Shown here piece after piece: positions 1 to 8,485 of a DNA stretch of 64,000 bases. Positions within the stretch are counted from its first letter, which is position 1. The number at the start of each line of letters is the position of its first letter. Source of the stretch: Achromobacter xylosoxidans A8 (lineage in GTDB: Bacteria; Pseudomonadota; Gammaproteobacteria; Burkholderiales; Burkholderiaceae_B). The DNA is taken from assembly GCF_000165835.1 (NCBI RefSeq), contig NC_014640.1:3224001-3288000 (forward strand). The letters are read 5' to 3'. The position numbers were made by a program, and so were the translations under genes. The notes under the pieces were generated by a model. The model did no database searches and had not been told where the DNA came from. It saw only the letters and a list, made by a program, of their open reading frames with translations.

Positions 1-576
1 CAACGCCAAGTGATGCAGCACGTCCAGCGCCTGGCGCCAGGCGCCGCCGGCCAGGCCGATGGTGACCATGCCGCCCACCGGAAACCAGCCCAGCTTGACC
101 GAGAACAGCACGATCAGCATGATGCCCAGCCAGAAGCTGGGCGCGGCAAAGCACAGCACCGCGAACACCGACACGGCGCTGTCCCACCAGGTGTTGACCT
201 TGACGGCCGACACGATGCCGGCCGCCATGCCCACCAGCACCGCGATGGCGAGGCTCGCGCCCATGAGCAGCAGCGTGGCCGGCAGGTGGGCGAGGATCAC
301 GTCCAGCACCGGCAGGTTGTGGCGGTAGGAATAGCCCAGGTCGCCGCGCGCCACCGAGCCTATGTACTTCAGCAGCTGAACTGCGGGCGGCTGGTCCATG
401 CCGTAGGTCACGCGCAGGCGCTCGATGAGCGCCGGATCGGTGACCTGCTGCTCGGCCGTCATCACGTCCAGGAAGGTGCCGGGCACGGATTGGATGAGCG
501 CGAAGTTCAGCACCACCACGCCCAGCAGCAGCGGCACGGCCTGGGCCAGTCGGCGCAAGATCAGTCGGATCGGCAT
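1..576 (-). CDS. Peptide-type ABC transporter permease (DppB/OppB family), cut by the left edge
   Basis: Inner-membrane permease subunit of a peptide/opine-type ABC importer. The ATG is at 576 on the reverse strand; 192 codons are present without a stop, about 60% of a usual DppB-family protein of 310-330 residues. A basic start (MPIRLILRRLAQ) leads into the first membrane helix (about residues 13-30). The family loop GDLGYSY is at residues 78-84, and hydrophobic segments follow near 96-125 and 140-160. It starts 7 bp after the stop of the substrate-binding protein gene, so the two are co-transcribed. The second permease and the ATPases presumably lie to the left of the window. The family is clear; the substrate cannot be read. 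Confidence 0.9.
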   Translation of the reverse strand, partial: MPIRLILRRLAQAVPLLLGVVVLNFALIQSVPGTFLDVMTAEQQVTDPALIERLRVTYGMDQPPAVQLLKYIGSVARGDLGYSYRHNLPVLDVILAHLPATLLLMGASLAIAVLVGMAAGIVSAVKVNTWWDSAVSVFAVLCFAAPSFWLGIMLIVLFSVKLGWFPVGGMVTIGLAGGAWRQALDVLHHLAL

Positions 577-583
577 GCGCGCC

Positions 584-2227
584 TCAGGCCTGCAGCCACA
601 CGTCGGCCAGGCTCTCGCCCTGGACGTTGGCGCCGGTGGTGAAGTTGCGCACGTTTTTTCCGGCCAGCGTGAACGACTGGATTTCCACCAGCGGCACATG
701 GGGCACGTCGGTGGACGCCAGCCGGGCGAACTGGTGCGCCAGCGCGCGGCGCGCTTCCGGGGCGGTTTCCTGGGTCAGCTTGGCCACCAGCGCGTCCATT
801 TCGGGGCTGGAGTAGCCCGTGGCGTTGCGGAAAGCGGCGCCCTTGACGATGCCGTCGGTGGTGTAGAACTGGGTCACCGTGGGCACCAGCTCCAGCGGCG
901 CCGTGAAGTTGGAGACCGCGATGTCGTAGTCGTAGTCGCCATAGATGCGCTTGAGCGCCGTGGCGCGGTCCACGGAATCCAGCTTGACCTCGATGCCCAC
1001 GTCTTGCAGCGCCTGCTTCAGGTATTGGCCGAGCTTGGCGTTTTCTTCGAACCAGGCGGCGGCCACCAGGTTCACGGTGAAGCGCTTGCCGTCCTTGAGC
1101 GGCAGGCCGGCGGCGTCCAGCAGCGCGGCGGCCTTTTTCGGATCGAATGGATAGCGCGGCACGTCCTCGGTGTAGAACAGCGGGTTGCTGCTGAAGACGG
1201 GGGCAATGGCGGGCTTGCCGCGGCCGTAGTAGATGGTGTCGACGATGAACTGGCGGTCGATCGCGTGCAGGATGGCCTGGCGCACCTCGCGGCGGTTGAC
1301 GATGTCGCGGCGCTGGTTGAATTCGGCGGTCACGGTCCAGGCCGAGTTCTGGTAGCCGCGGGTGTCGACCACCACCTTGCCGGTCTTGAGCAGGCGGTCG
1401 ATGTCGCGCCCCGGCACGGGATTGGAATAGGCCAGGCCCAGCTCGCCGGTCTCCAGCGCGGCGCCGCGGGTGGCAGGGTCGCCCCACCAGCGGATGATGA
1501 GGCGGTCCAGGTTGGGCTGGCCTGCATTCCAGTAGCTGTCATTGCGCAGGTATTCGACGTGGCTGCCGCGCACCCACTTGCCGTACTTCCAGGGGCCGGT
1601 GCCGACCGGCGTGTTGTTCAACGGGTTGGTGATGATGTCGCGGCCGTCGTACAGGTGCTTGGGCAGCAGCAGCTGGAACTGGCCGGCCAGCGTGGACTTC
1701 AAGAAGAATTCTGGCACTGGCGCGTCGAAGTTCAGCACCACGGTCAGCGGATCGGTGGCGGTGGCGCCGGTCAGCGATTTGAGTGCGATGCCGGCGGAAA
1801 TCGGCTTCCAGTGCTGCAGCACGTTGTAGACCACGTCGGCGGATGTGAAGGGCGCGCCGTCATGCCAGGTGACGCCTTCGCGCAGCTTGAGGGTGTAGCT
1901 GCGGAAGTCCGCCGCGGGCGTGACGGACAGGGCCAGCGCGGGCTGGAACTTCAGGTCGGCGTCCAGCTTCAGCAGGCGTTCCAGGATCTTGGTCGCGGTC
2001 TGGAACGGGCTGGACCCGCCGCCGCCCGGCACGAACAGGGCTTGCGGTTCCAGGCCGCCCCAGCTTGCCACCAGCGTGCCGCCCTTGCGGGCGGGGCCGG
2101 CATCGGCGCCGGGTTGGGAAGTCGCGGCCAGCAGCGCCTGTGGCGCGATACCCAGGCCGGCGGCCAGGCCGCCGGCGGCGCTGCGGGTCAGGAAGGCGCG
2201 CCGTCCGGGGCGCTGCGCAGTAGTCAT
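584..2227 (-). CDS. Family 5 extracellular peptide-binding protein with a Tat signal
   Basis: Periplasmic solute-binding protein (SBP_bac_5 family, DppA/OppA type), 547 residues, a normal length for the family. The N-terminus carries a twin-arginine motif (RRAFLT, about residues 9-14) before a hydrophobic stretch ending in an ALA type cleavage site, so export is probably by Tat; many family members use Sec. Family features include the segment around YTLKLREGVTWHDGAPFTSADV and the later PVGTGPWKYGKW region. It lies just upstream of the DppB-like permease and 33 bp downstream of a thioesterase gene. It should deliver a peptide, opine or similar solute to the permease; the actual ligand is unknown. 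Confidence 0.92.
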   Translation of the reverse strand: MTTAQRPGRRAFLTRSAAGGLAAGLGIAPQALLAATSQPGADAGPARKGGTLVASWGGLEPQALFVPGGGGSSPFQTATKILERLLKLDADLKFQPALALSVTPAADFRSYTLKLREGVTWHDGAPFTSADVVYNVLQHWKPISAGIALKSLTGATATDPLTVVLNFDAPVPEFFLKSTLAGQFQLLLPKHLYDGRDIITNPLNNTPVGTGPWKYGKWVRGSHVEYLRNDSYWNAGQPNLDRLIIRWWGDPATRGAALETGELGLAYSNPVPGRDIDRLLKTGKVVVDTRGYQNSAWTVTAEFNQRRDIVNRREVRQAILHAIDRQFIVDTIYYGRGKPAIAPVFSSNPLFYTEDVPRYPFDPKKAAALLDAAGLPLKDGKRFTVNLVAAAWFEENAKLGQYLKQALQDVGIEVKLDSVDRATALKRIYGDYDYDIAVSNFTAPLELVPTVTQFYTTDGIVKGAAFRNATGYSSPEMDALVAKLTQETAPEARRALAHQFARLASTDVPHVPLVEIQSFTLAGKNVRNFTTGANVQGESLADVWLQA

Positions 2228-2260
2228 GATGTGTGTCCTTGCGTTCGGATGAGAGTCCGC

Positions 2261-2704
2261 TCAGCCCTGGCTGAGCGTGGCGTAGGTGGCGCGGCCGATG
2301 GCCACCAGCGCGCCCTGGTCGTTGTAGAGGTCGACGTCGGCCACGCCCACGCTGCGGCCGTTGCGGCGCACCCGGGCCACGGCGGTCAGCGCGGTGTTGA
2401 CGGCGGGGCGCAGATAGTCGACGCGGAAGTTGATGGTCGGCAGGCCACGGCCCAGCAACATGCCCACGGCGAAATCGCCCACGGTATCGATCACCGCGGC
2501 CAGCGGGCCGCCATGCCATTGGCCGCTGGCCGCGCCGCGCTCGAATTCCGGGCGCATGGGGGCCAGTACGGTCAGCTCGCCTTGTTCGTGATTGACGTCG
2601 CGCACCGACAGGCCGAGCCAGGCGATGAACGGCGAATCGTCGAACTTGGCCTGAATGGCGGCGGCGTCCAGGGTGGCGGCGGGCGCCTTCGGGTTGGCGC
2701 TCAT
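2261..2704 (-). CDS. PaaI-like hotdog-fold thioesterase
   Basis: Protein of 147 residues of the PaaI/YdiI hotdog thioesterase type, expected to hydrolyse an acyl-CoA or aryl-CoA in the cytoplasm. The hallmark is the conserved segment QWHGGPLAAVIDTVGDFAVG near the middle, followed by the beta-strand block ending in DVDLYNDQGALVAIGRATY. The ATG at 2704 overlaps the stop of the upstream oxidoreductase gene (ATGA), a sign of translational coupling. Reading upstream in the same frame would give a longer ORF, but that part lies inside the oxidoreductase gene and has no family match. A thioesterase in a peptide-uptake operon suggests that the imported compound, or a product of it, passes through a CoA ester; that is inference. 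Confidence 0.85.
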   Translation of the reverse strand: MSANPKAPAATLDAAAIQAKFDDSPFIAWLGLSVRDVNHEQGELTVLAPMRPEFERGAASGQWHGGPLAAVIDTVGDFAVGMLLGRGLPTINFRVDYLRPAVNTALTAVARVRRNGRSVGVADVDLYNDQGALVAIGRATYATLSQG

Positions 2705-3714
2705 GCCGACACCAGTACTTTGCCGACGATCTTGCGATCCTCCAGCGAAGCCAGCGCTTGTGCGCCTTGTTCCAGCGGCCATTTGCGGTCCACGTGGACG
2801 CGCAGCCGGCCGTCGCGCACCAGCGCCAGCAGCTCGTGCAGGTCTTCGCGTTCCCAGCCGTTGGAGCCGCGGATCTGCAGCTCGAAGGTCCAGATGTAGC
2901 GCAGGTCTTCCTTGGGATCGAAGCCCGCGGTGGCGCCGCAGGTCAGCAGGCGGCCCCCCAGGCGCAGGCAGCGCAACGATTTGACCCAGGTGTCGCCGCC
3001 CGTGAAGTTGACCACCACGTCGACGCCGCCGGGTTTGCCGCCGCGGCGGCGCGACGGCTTGCCGAAACGCTCCTGGACCGCCTTGAGAAAGTCTTCCTCG
3101 GTGTACAGGATGATGTGGTCGGCGCCCAGGGCGCGCAGCGCCTCGGCCTTTTCGGGGCTGCCGGCGCAGGCGATGACTTCGGCGCCGGCCAGCTTGGCCA
3201 ATTGCACGGCGCACACGCCCACGCCGCCGCTGGCGCCCAGGATCAGGACTTTTTCGCCGGGCTGGACCTGGCCGATGCGGTTCATCATGCGCAGAGCGGT
3301 GCCGTAGGCCACGGGCAGCGCCGCGGCCTGGTCAAAGCTGACTTCGTCGGGCAGGCGCAGCAGCTGGTGCGCCGGCACGCGGCACAGCTCAGCCAGGCCG
3401 CCGTGGATGGTCTCGCCCACCAGGCCGCCGTCGACGCGGTCTATCGGGTCGACCAGCACGCGGTCGCCGGCCTTCCAGTCGCGCACGTTGGCGCCGGTGT
3501 GTACCACCACGCCCGCCACGTCCAGGCCGATGATCACGGGAAAGGGCAGTTTGATGCCGGGCATGCCGCGGCGGGTGAACACGTCGTGGTAGTTCAGGGA
3601 CGAGGCGCCGACGCGGATGACCACGTCATCGGGACCGGCAACGGGATCGGGGAATTCGGTTTCCAGGCGCAGCTTGTCGCTGCCGCCGTGTTCACGCAAA
3701 ACAATGGCTTTCAT
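2701..3714 (-). CDS. Zinc-independent MDR-family (quinone oxidoreductase-like) dehydrogenase
   Basis: NAD(P)H-dependent oxidoreductase of the medium-chain dehydrogenase/reductase superfamily, 337 residues. The N-terminal GroES-like part begins MKAIVLREHGG, and the nucleotide-binding fold contains the GASGGVGVCAVQLAKLAGA motif near residue 150-170. I do not see the cysteines that bind catalytic or structural zinc in alcohol dehydrogenases, which favours the quinone reductase/enoyl reductase branch. I chose the ATG at 3714 because the frame upstream (to 3870) has no family similarity and would overlap the neighbouring peptidase gene. It follows that gene by 31 bp and is coupled to the thioesterase by an ATGA overlap. 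The substrate is unknown. Confidence 0.87.
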   Translation of the reverse strand: MKAIVLREHGGSDKLRLETEFPDPVAGPDDVVIRVGASSLNYHDVFTRRGMPGIKLPFPVIIGLDVAGVVVHTGANVRDWKAGDRVLVDPIDRVDGGLVGETIHGGLAELCRVPAHQLLRLPDEVSFDQAAALPVAYGTALRMMNRIGQVQPGEKVLILGASGGVGVCAVQLAKLAGAEVIACAGSPEKAEALRALGADHIILYTEEDFLKAVQERFGKPSRRRGGKPGGVDVVVNFTGGDTWVKSLRCLRLGGRLLTCGATAGFDPKEDLRYIWTFELQIRGSNGWEREDLHELLALVRDGRLRVHVDRKWPLEQGAQALASLEDRKIVGKVLVSA

Positions 3715-3745
3715 GAGTGTCTTGAAGTGTGGATAAGGGAAAGAA

Positions 3746-4858
3746 TCACCACGCGGCCAGGCCGGCGATGGCCTGACGCGTGATTTGCAGGCCATGGGCC
3801 ACCACATTGCGGCGCCAGACGCTGGATACGGGAACGAAGGCATCGACCAGGTCCGCGCGGAACTGTGCATCGCGCGCCGCGTCTGGCGTGGCGGGGGCCT
3901 TGAAGCGCAGCCATTGGTCCAGCCTCAGGGCCGGCCGCATTTGCAAGCCGCGCGTGCCGAACTCGACCACCGCGCCGGCCAGCGGCCGCGCGCCCAGGGC
4001 CTGCTGCACGCCGCGGAACACCAGGCCCTGGTAGTCAGGACGGGCCAGGCCGTGCGGGCGCTGTCCCAGCACGCGGTCCGCGCCCCACCAGGCCGCGGCC
4101 TGCGCCTGTTCCGCGCTGCCGTCGGGGTTGAAGCACAGGAAGAAGGGTTCACCGTATTCACCTATGCCGGTATGCCAGTCGATGAAGGCCACGCGCTTGC
4201 TTGCGCCCAGGTGTTCGTCGACGATGCGGCGCAGCGTGCGGTTGGACCATTCGGGACCGTTGCCGCCGTAGACCAGGCCGTCCGGATGCGTGTATTGGCC
4301 GCTGGCCGTCACGTTGAACAGCGCATCCGCGCCATGTTGCTGGCGAAAGCTCTCGAGCGCGTCGGCGCCGGCATCGAGCGAGGCTTCCGTCCAATACTGC
4401 GGAATCAAGTGTGGATGCAGGGTGGCGTAATGCGGGTTGGCGGGTGCGGGCCGGGTATGGTCGATAAAGTTGCGGTTCAGGTCGACGTTGTTTTCGGTCG
4501 TGCGCGTGTCATGCGCGTAGCCATAGGGATTCAGCGCATGCACCAGCACCACGTTGACCCCGTCCGGCAAGGGCAGGCCGCCGTCCGCCTGCAACCAGGC
4601 CAGCTGCACCGCCGAGCCGGCGGCGCCTTCCAGGCCGTGGGTGCCGCTGATGGCCAGATGGCTGCGGGCAGCGGTTGGGCTGCCCAGCACCGCCACGTCC
4701 ACCGTCAGCGGCCGGCCTTGCGGATCCTTGGCGGTGGGGTGCTCGTGGCGTGAGAGCGCGGCGCCACATGCGGCGGCCACGGCTACGAAGGCCTCGCGCG
4801 CCGCCGCGTAGCCGGTGGCAAAGCAATCCCAGTAGTCGGGCAGGGGCTGGCCCATCAT
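3746..4858 (-). CDS. DUF2817 / M14-like metallopeptidase family protein
   Basis: Protein of 370 residues resembling the DUF2817 family, which is related to zinc carboxypeptidases of the M14 type. The likely metal-binding motif is SGTHGLEG (His74 and Glu77 in an HxxE arrangement), followed by HALNPYGYAHDTRTTENNVDLNRNF, the usual asparagine/arginine-rich block of M14-like enzymes, and by FIDWHTGIGEYGEPFF, which would supply a further His. No signal peptide is visible, so it probably acts in the cytoplasm on an imported peptide or amide. The start (ATGATG at 4858) overlaps the stop of the upstream VOC gene. Its place in one operon with a peptide-type ABC importer supports a role in trimming the imported substrate. 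Confidence 0.85.
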   Translation of the reverse strand: MMGQPLPDYWDCFATGYAAAREAFVAVAAACGAALSRHEHPTAKDPQGRPLTVDVAVLGSPTAARSHLAISGTHGLEGAAGSAVQLAWLQADGGLPLPDGVNVVLVHALNPYGYAHDTRTTENNVDLNRNFIDHTRPAPANPHYATLHPHLIPQYWTEASLDAGADALESFRQQHGADALFNVTASGQYTHPDGLVYGGNGPEWSNRTLRRIVDEHLGASKRVAFIDWHTGIGEYGEPFFLCFNPDGSAEQAQAAAWWGADRVLGQRPHGLARPDYQGLVFRGVQQALGARPLAGAVVEFGTRGLQMRPALRLDQWLRFKAPATPDAARDAQFRADLVDAFVPVSSVWRRNVVAHGLQITRQAIAGLAAW

Positions 4859-5724
4859 GCCTCCTGCACGAAGACTTGCAGCGCGCCCGCGGCATGCTCG
4901 GGCGCCACCGCCAGTTCGCCTTGCGCGTTGGCGCGGTAGGGGACCTGTCTGCTGTCGAGCCACGCGCGCGTCTGTCCGATATCGCGCACGCCGATGACGG
5001 AGCCTGCGAACCAGCCGCCCTGGCTGCTGGCGGGCAAGCCCGCCGGTACGCGCACATGGGGAAAGCGCTGTTCGAAGGCGGCGGGAGCAAGAAAGTCGAT
5101 GCGCAGGCTGCCGCGCCGCACTTGCAGGCCTTGGTCCGGAAGCTCGCTGATGGCAATGGGGCCGAGTACGCGTTCATACGCGGGGCGCAGGGCTTGCGGT
5201 TCGGGATGCACGGCGATCAGCGATTCGATGCGACGCGCGCCATTGGCATGGTCCTGCCATTCGGGGCGGTACACCAGATGACGCGTGAGATGGCCGCAGG
5301 TGAAGAAGTCCGGCACAGTGAACAGGCCGGCGGGAAACTGGGTGTTGTTCCAGGCCGCGTCCTCGCTGCCTTGCGGCAGGTGCACCGGACGGCCGCCACG
5401 CTGAGGCGGCTCGGCTGCTATGCCCAAGCGGGCCAGCTCGGCGTGCACGGCGGTGCTGTCGGTGGTTTGCAGCGCAACGGATACCGGACCTTCGTAGGTG
5501 TCGTCGAAGCCGGCAAAGCGCGACTGGTCGCGCAGTTCCGGCGGAAAGGCCAGCAGTTCCAGGTAATTCGCGTCCAGGATCAGCGTCTGGTTGCGCGTGC
5601 CGCGGTGGTGCCGGCCTTGCGGCGCCAGGGCGAATCCCAAATTCTGGTATTGCTCGGTTGCGGCCTGCAGGTCATGCACCCGGATGATGTAGTGGTCCAG
5701 TCCGGTGACTGAGGGTAGGGACAT
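4855..5724 (-). CDS. VOC family glyoxalase-like protein
   Basis: Protein of 289 residues with a glyoxalase-like (vicinal oxygen chelate) N-terminal half beginning MSLPSVTGLDHYIIRVHDLQAATEQYQNLGF; the His in LDHYIIRV is in the usual place of the first metal ligand. The C-terminal half is more diverged (ISELPDQGLQVRRGSLRIDFL). Members of this type are often annotated only as glyoxalase-like domain proteins and have no settled reaction. It is the first gene of the reverse-strand operon, which continues with the metallopeptidase (ATGA overlap), oxidoreductase, thioesterase and transporter genes. Its promoter must lie in the 134 bp shared with the divergent gene at 5859. Confidence 0.82.
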   Translation of the reverse strand: MSLPSVTGLDHYIIRVHDLQAATEQYQNLGFALAPQGRHHRGTRNQTLILDANYLELLAFPPELRDQSRFAGFDDTYEGPVSVALQTTDSTAVHAELARLGIAAEPPQRGGRPVHLPQGSEDAAWNNTQFPAGLFTVPDFFTCGHLTRHLVYRPEWQDHANGARRIESLIAVHPEPQALRPAYERVLGPIAISELPDQGLQVRRGSLRIDFLAPAAFEQRFPHVRVPAGLPASSQGGWFAGSVIGVRDIGQTRAWLDSRQVPYRANAQGELAVAPEHAAGALQVFVQEA

Positions 5725-5816
5725 CGCGTTTCCTGATTTGGCTTGACGGAAACAGGCAGTCTGGCCGATGCGAAGTCGGGCCAGAACGATTGAATTCGCA
5801 TGTGGATATCTGTTTT

Positions 5817-5846
5817 CTGACGAGGGGTTCCGCGTGGCGATAGAAT
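5817..5846 (+). promoter_or_regulatory. Candidate sigma70 promoter for the gene at 5859
   Basis: The segment CTGACG (5817-5822) and TAGAAT (5841-5846) are separated by 18 bp and match the -35 and -10 consensus at four and five of six positions. Transcription would start only about 6 nt before the ATG at 5859, so either the message is nearly leaderless or translation begins a little further in (a GTG lies about 8 codons downstream). Confidence 0.35.
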
Positions 5847-5858
5847 GCGGACTCCGAG

Positions 5859-6746
5859 ATGCGTCCTGCCAGCAAGAAATCCGTGCCTGTTGCCCGTTCA
5901 CCCGCCAGATACCGCGCCAAAGCCCCCGCCAGCATTGCGCTGGCGCTCGCATTGCTGATGGCTGGCGTCGCGCAGGCGCAGGGCGCGGCGCCCACGACGG
6001 GCAAGGTCAGCGAGGCCATGGGCGATTTCCGGATCGAAGGATATGAGGGGTCGCGGCTGCGGCAGATCAAATTCCGCGACAGGACGTACCGGCCTCTGAA
6101 CGCCTACGAGTTCATTCACGTGCGGGCGTTGGGCCCGACGATGGGCGGCCAGCCGGTGCTGCTGGCCGTGTCGAACGATTTCATGGGGGTGGGCACGATC
6201 TTGATCGCGGTGCAGAACGGCACGCCGCTGGCGCGCGTGCTGAGCCCCGCCATCGACATTCGCGATCCCGATCTGGGCCTGCCGCAGCCCGACCGGCAGG
6301 ACGTGCTGCTGTTTACGGCAGGCTCGCGCGCGCTGGTGACGTCGACCGGGCAGGTGCTGTGGTTCGAACACCTGCTGCCCAAGGAATACCAGGCGTCGGG
6401 AGGCATGCTGGTGTCGGTATCGCCGGACAATGGCAGCGGCGCCTTGCTGCTGGACAACGAGATCCGTCTGAGCAAGGCGGACGACGGAGTCTACGCGCGC
6501 GTGCCCTTCACCAAGGCGATGCAGGGCAAGGCCTTCAAGCCGCTGTGGGACGAGAGCTACGCGGCTGCGCGCAAGACGCATGGCGAGGGACGGCGCATCG
6601 ATCAGCGCCGTCTGTACGACAATCTGAAAGCCGAATGGATCAACCGGAATTTCCGCTGGCACAAGACCGCGCAAGGCTGGCAACTGCGGGGGCAGGGGCT
6701 GGATTCATCGCCAGTCTTGGCACAGGAACGCGGAGAGGTCCGATGA
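5859..6746 (+). CDS. Exported protein of unknown function
   Basis: I do not recognise this 295-residue protein. A basic N-terminus and a hydrophobic segment (about residues 23-41, ending GVAQAQGA) form a Sec signal peptide with a likely cut after AQA, giving a periplasmic or secreted protein of about 255 residues. The mature part has a strand-rich middle (GGQPVLLAVSNDFMGVGT, DVLLFTAGSRALVTSTGQVLWFEHLL) that could be a propeller-like or WD-type fold, and a polar helical C-terminus. Its stop overlaps the start of the next gene, a lipoprotein (ATGA), so the two are coupled and probably work together in the envelope. There is no usual ribosome binding site before 5859. Confidence 0.75.
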   Translation: MRPASKKSVPVARSPARYRAKAPASIALALALLMAGVAQAQGAAPTTGKVSEAMGDFRIEGYEGSRLRQIKFRDRTYRPLNAYEFIHVRALGPTMGGQPVLLAVSNDFMGVGTILIAVQNGTPLARVLSPAIDIRDPDLGLPQPDRQDVLLFTAGSRALVTSTGQVLWFEHLLPKEYQASGGMLVSVSPDNGSGALLLDNEIRLSKADDGVYARVPFTKAMQGKAFKPLWDESYAAARKTHGEGRRIDQRRLYDNLKAEWINRNFRWHKTAQGWQLRGQGLDSSPVLAQERGEVR

Positions 6747-7438
6747 TGGCGCGCGCCACGTTCCGGCGGGCTGCGAGAAGCGCATCGCGCTTGGCGGCGC
6801 CGGCGCTGCTGGCGGGGCTGATGGCGGGGTGCGCGACGCAACCTGATGTTTTTGAAAAGCACCTGCGCAGCGAAGACGCGAACCCGGCGGACGCCGCGCT
6901 GACGCTGGACGTTACCTTCGCCCGCGCGCCCGACCATGATCCCAAGTCGAACGTCTACGGCGGCGCCGCGCAGCGTGTCGAGTATTCGGGCTATCCCAGT
7001 ATCGACGTGCCCTTCTATCGGAAGGGCCTGGGTTTCGAGCTGGGCGTGCTGGGGGATCCGCGGGCCTTGCTGGCATTGCCGTATCCCTCGCCCAAGGTCG
7101 ATGCGTCCACGGTCAAGCTGAAGATCTTCGGCCAGCGCCTGGATGCCAGGCACTATCGTTTCCTGGTCCTGCCACGGGCCGGATGGCGCAGCCTGGACAG
7201 CTTCCAGGTGTCGTTTGCCATCAACGGCCGGCGCGAGGGCATGACGTTCGCCTATAGCGCACAGGCCACCTGCGATAGCAGCTTCGACGTGACGACGCCC
7301 ACCTATGGCTTCGGCATGTCGGTCTCGGCGAGTTTTCCCGGCGGCAAGCCGGGCTGCCTGAAGGCTTGCGACGCGCGGCCGGGCTACCCGGGGCATTGCG
7401 CGTTCTTTTCTGGCTTCGAGACCGTACCCGGCCTGTAG
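6743..7438 (+). CDS. Lipoprotein of unknown function
   Basis: Protein of 231 residues. The N-terminal signal has a clear lipobox (LMAGC, about residues 26-30), so it should be a lipid-anchored envelope protein. The mature part is strand-rich and contains five or more cysteines towards its C-terminus (CDSSFD, GCLKACD, GHCAFF), which suggests disulphide bonds in the periplasm. I recognise no family. Translation is coupled to the preceding exported protein through an ATGA overlap. The two genes form a self-contained pair between the divergent peptide-uptake operon and the amino acid importer. Confidence 0.78.
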   Translation: MMARATFRRAARSASRLAAPALLAGLMAGCATQPDVFEKHLRSEDANPADAALTLDVTFARAPDHDPKSNVYGGAAQRVEYSGYPSIDVPFYRKGLGFELGVLGDPRALLALPYPSPKVDASTVKLKIFGQRLDARHYRFLVLPRAGWRSLDSFQVSFAINGRREGMTFAYSAQATCDSSFDVTTPTYGFGMSVSASFPGGKPGCLKACDARPGYPGHCAFFSGFETVPGL

Positions 7439-7635
7439 CGCCGGTGCTCCACCCCGCCGCAGTTTCTGCCGAACCCGCGGCGGTGTGCGCTGCCTCGCCG
7501 TCGAGCATGGTCGCGCCGGTGGACTTCGAGCGGAATTGGGTGGCTCGCATATTCATATCTGAAAGTCTTCTTTGCCGTGGCGTGCATGGGCACGCAGCAT
7601 GGAGGTCCGTTCACAGCTCTCCAATCGATAACGAC
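7439..7635 (+). promoter_or_regulatory. Upstream region of the amino acid ABC importer operon
   Basis: These 197 bp hold no convincing gene. They include an AT-richer patch (ATATTCATAT near 7551-7560) and a short inverted repeat GCGTGC/GCACGC (7580-7585 and 7590-7595, 4 bp apart). The promoter and any CysB-type control site for the sulfur-related operon must be here or just upstream. I could not pick a convincing -35/-10 pair. Confidence 0.35.
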
Positions 7636-8472
7636 ATGGCAACTCGCAAGACACCGGGCGGCGCCCGCATCGCAATTTCCCTGGCGCTGGCCTTAGGCGC
7701 CGGAGCGGCGCAGGCCGACGCCACCTTGGACAAGGTCAAGGAACGCGGCACCATCACCATAGGCGTGCTGGCCAATGGCGGCGTGTTCGGCTCGCTGGAT
7801 CCGGCCACGCAGCAGCTGGTGGGCTGGAATCCGGAGCTGGCGCGCGAGCTGGCCAAGGATCTGGGCGTGAAGGCGGAACTGGTGCAGGTGCAGACCGCCA
7901 CGCGCACGCAGTTCCTGATTTCCGGCAAGGTCGACCTGCTGATCGCGTCCATGGAACTGAACCCCGAACGCGCCGAGATCCTGGGCTATGCGCCCACGCC
8001 TTTCTTCCGGGTGGGCGGCGCCGCGGCCACACTCAAGACCAGCGGCATCGCCAAATGGGAAGACCTGCGCGGCAAGCCCGTATGCGTGTCGCAGGGCAGC
8101 AGCTTCGCGCGGCCCCTGTCGACGGATTATGGCGCGGTGGTCAAGGGCTACAAGAGCTCGTCGGATTCGCTATTGGCGCTGCGCGGCGGCCAGTGCGTCG
8201 CGGCCGTGCACGACTCGACTCTGATCCAGCCCTTGCTGCGCAGCAACCCGGAATGGAAGGACTACCACGCGCCCATTGCCACCGAGGTGCTGCCGGCCAA
8301 CTCGGTGGTCTGGACCCGCAAGGGCGAAACCGACACCATCGCCGCCGTGGACAAGGTGGTGCAGGACTGGCACCGCAAGGGCTGGCTGATCGCCACGGAA
8401 ACGCGTCTGGGCATCGCGCCGCCGCAGCCGCTGCTGCAGGAACTGCACGCGAAGTACAAGCAGGGCAATTGA
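7636..8472 (+). CDS. Polar amino acid ABC transporter substrate-binding protein
   Basis: Periplasmic binding protein of family 3 (SBP_bac_3, HisJ/FliY type), 278 residues. A Sec signal peptide ends GAAQA before DATLDKVKERGTITIGVLANG, the usual start of the mature family. The domain continues with WNPELARELAKDLGV and the DLLIASMELNPERAEIL segment, and the second lobe has CVSQGSS and CVAAVHDSTL. It is the first gene of an importer operon with two permeases and an ATPase, followed directly by a Cys/Met-metabolism PLP enzyme. From that context I infer an amino acid ligand, possibly a sulfur one such as cystine, cystathionine or lanthionine; the sequence does not show it. Confidence 0.9.
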   Translation: MATRKTPGGARIAISLALALGAGAAQADATLDKVKERGTITIGVLANGGVFGSLDPATQQLVGWNPELARELAKDLGVKAELVQVQTATRTQFLISGKVDLLIASMELNPERAEILGYAPTPFFRVGGAAATLKTSGIAKWEDLRGKPVCVSQGSSFARPLSTDYGAVVKGYKSSSDSLLALRGGQCVAAVHDSTLIQPLLRSNPEWKDYHAPIATEVLPANSVVWTRKGETDTIAAVDKVVQDWHRKGWLIATETRLGIAPPQPLLQELHAKYKQGN

Positions 8473-8485
8473 GGCGGGCCGGGGC

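Noticed and set aside
425..2899. 824-residue open frame on the + strand opposite the binding protein
   Set aside because: Low-complexity His/Gln/Ala/Gly-rich composition with no domain; it is the antisense frame of clear reverse-strand genes, common in GC-rich DNA.
7580..7595. GCGTGC/GCACGC hairpin before the first importer operon as a terminator or riboswitch
   Set aside because: A 6 bp stem with a 4 nt loop and no U tract is expected by chance in such GC-rich DNA.
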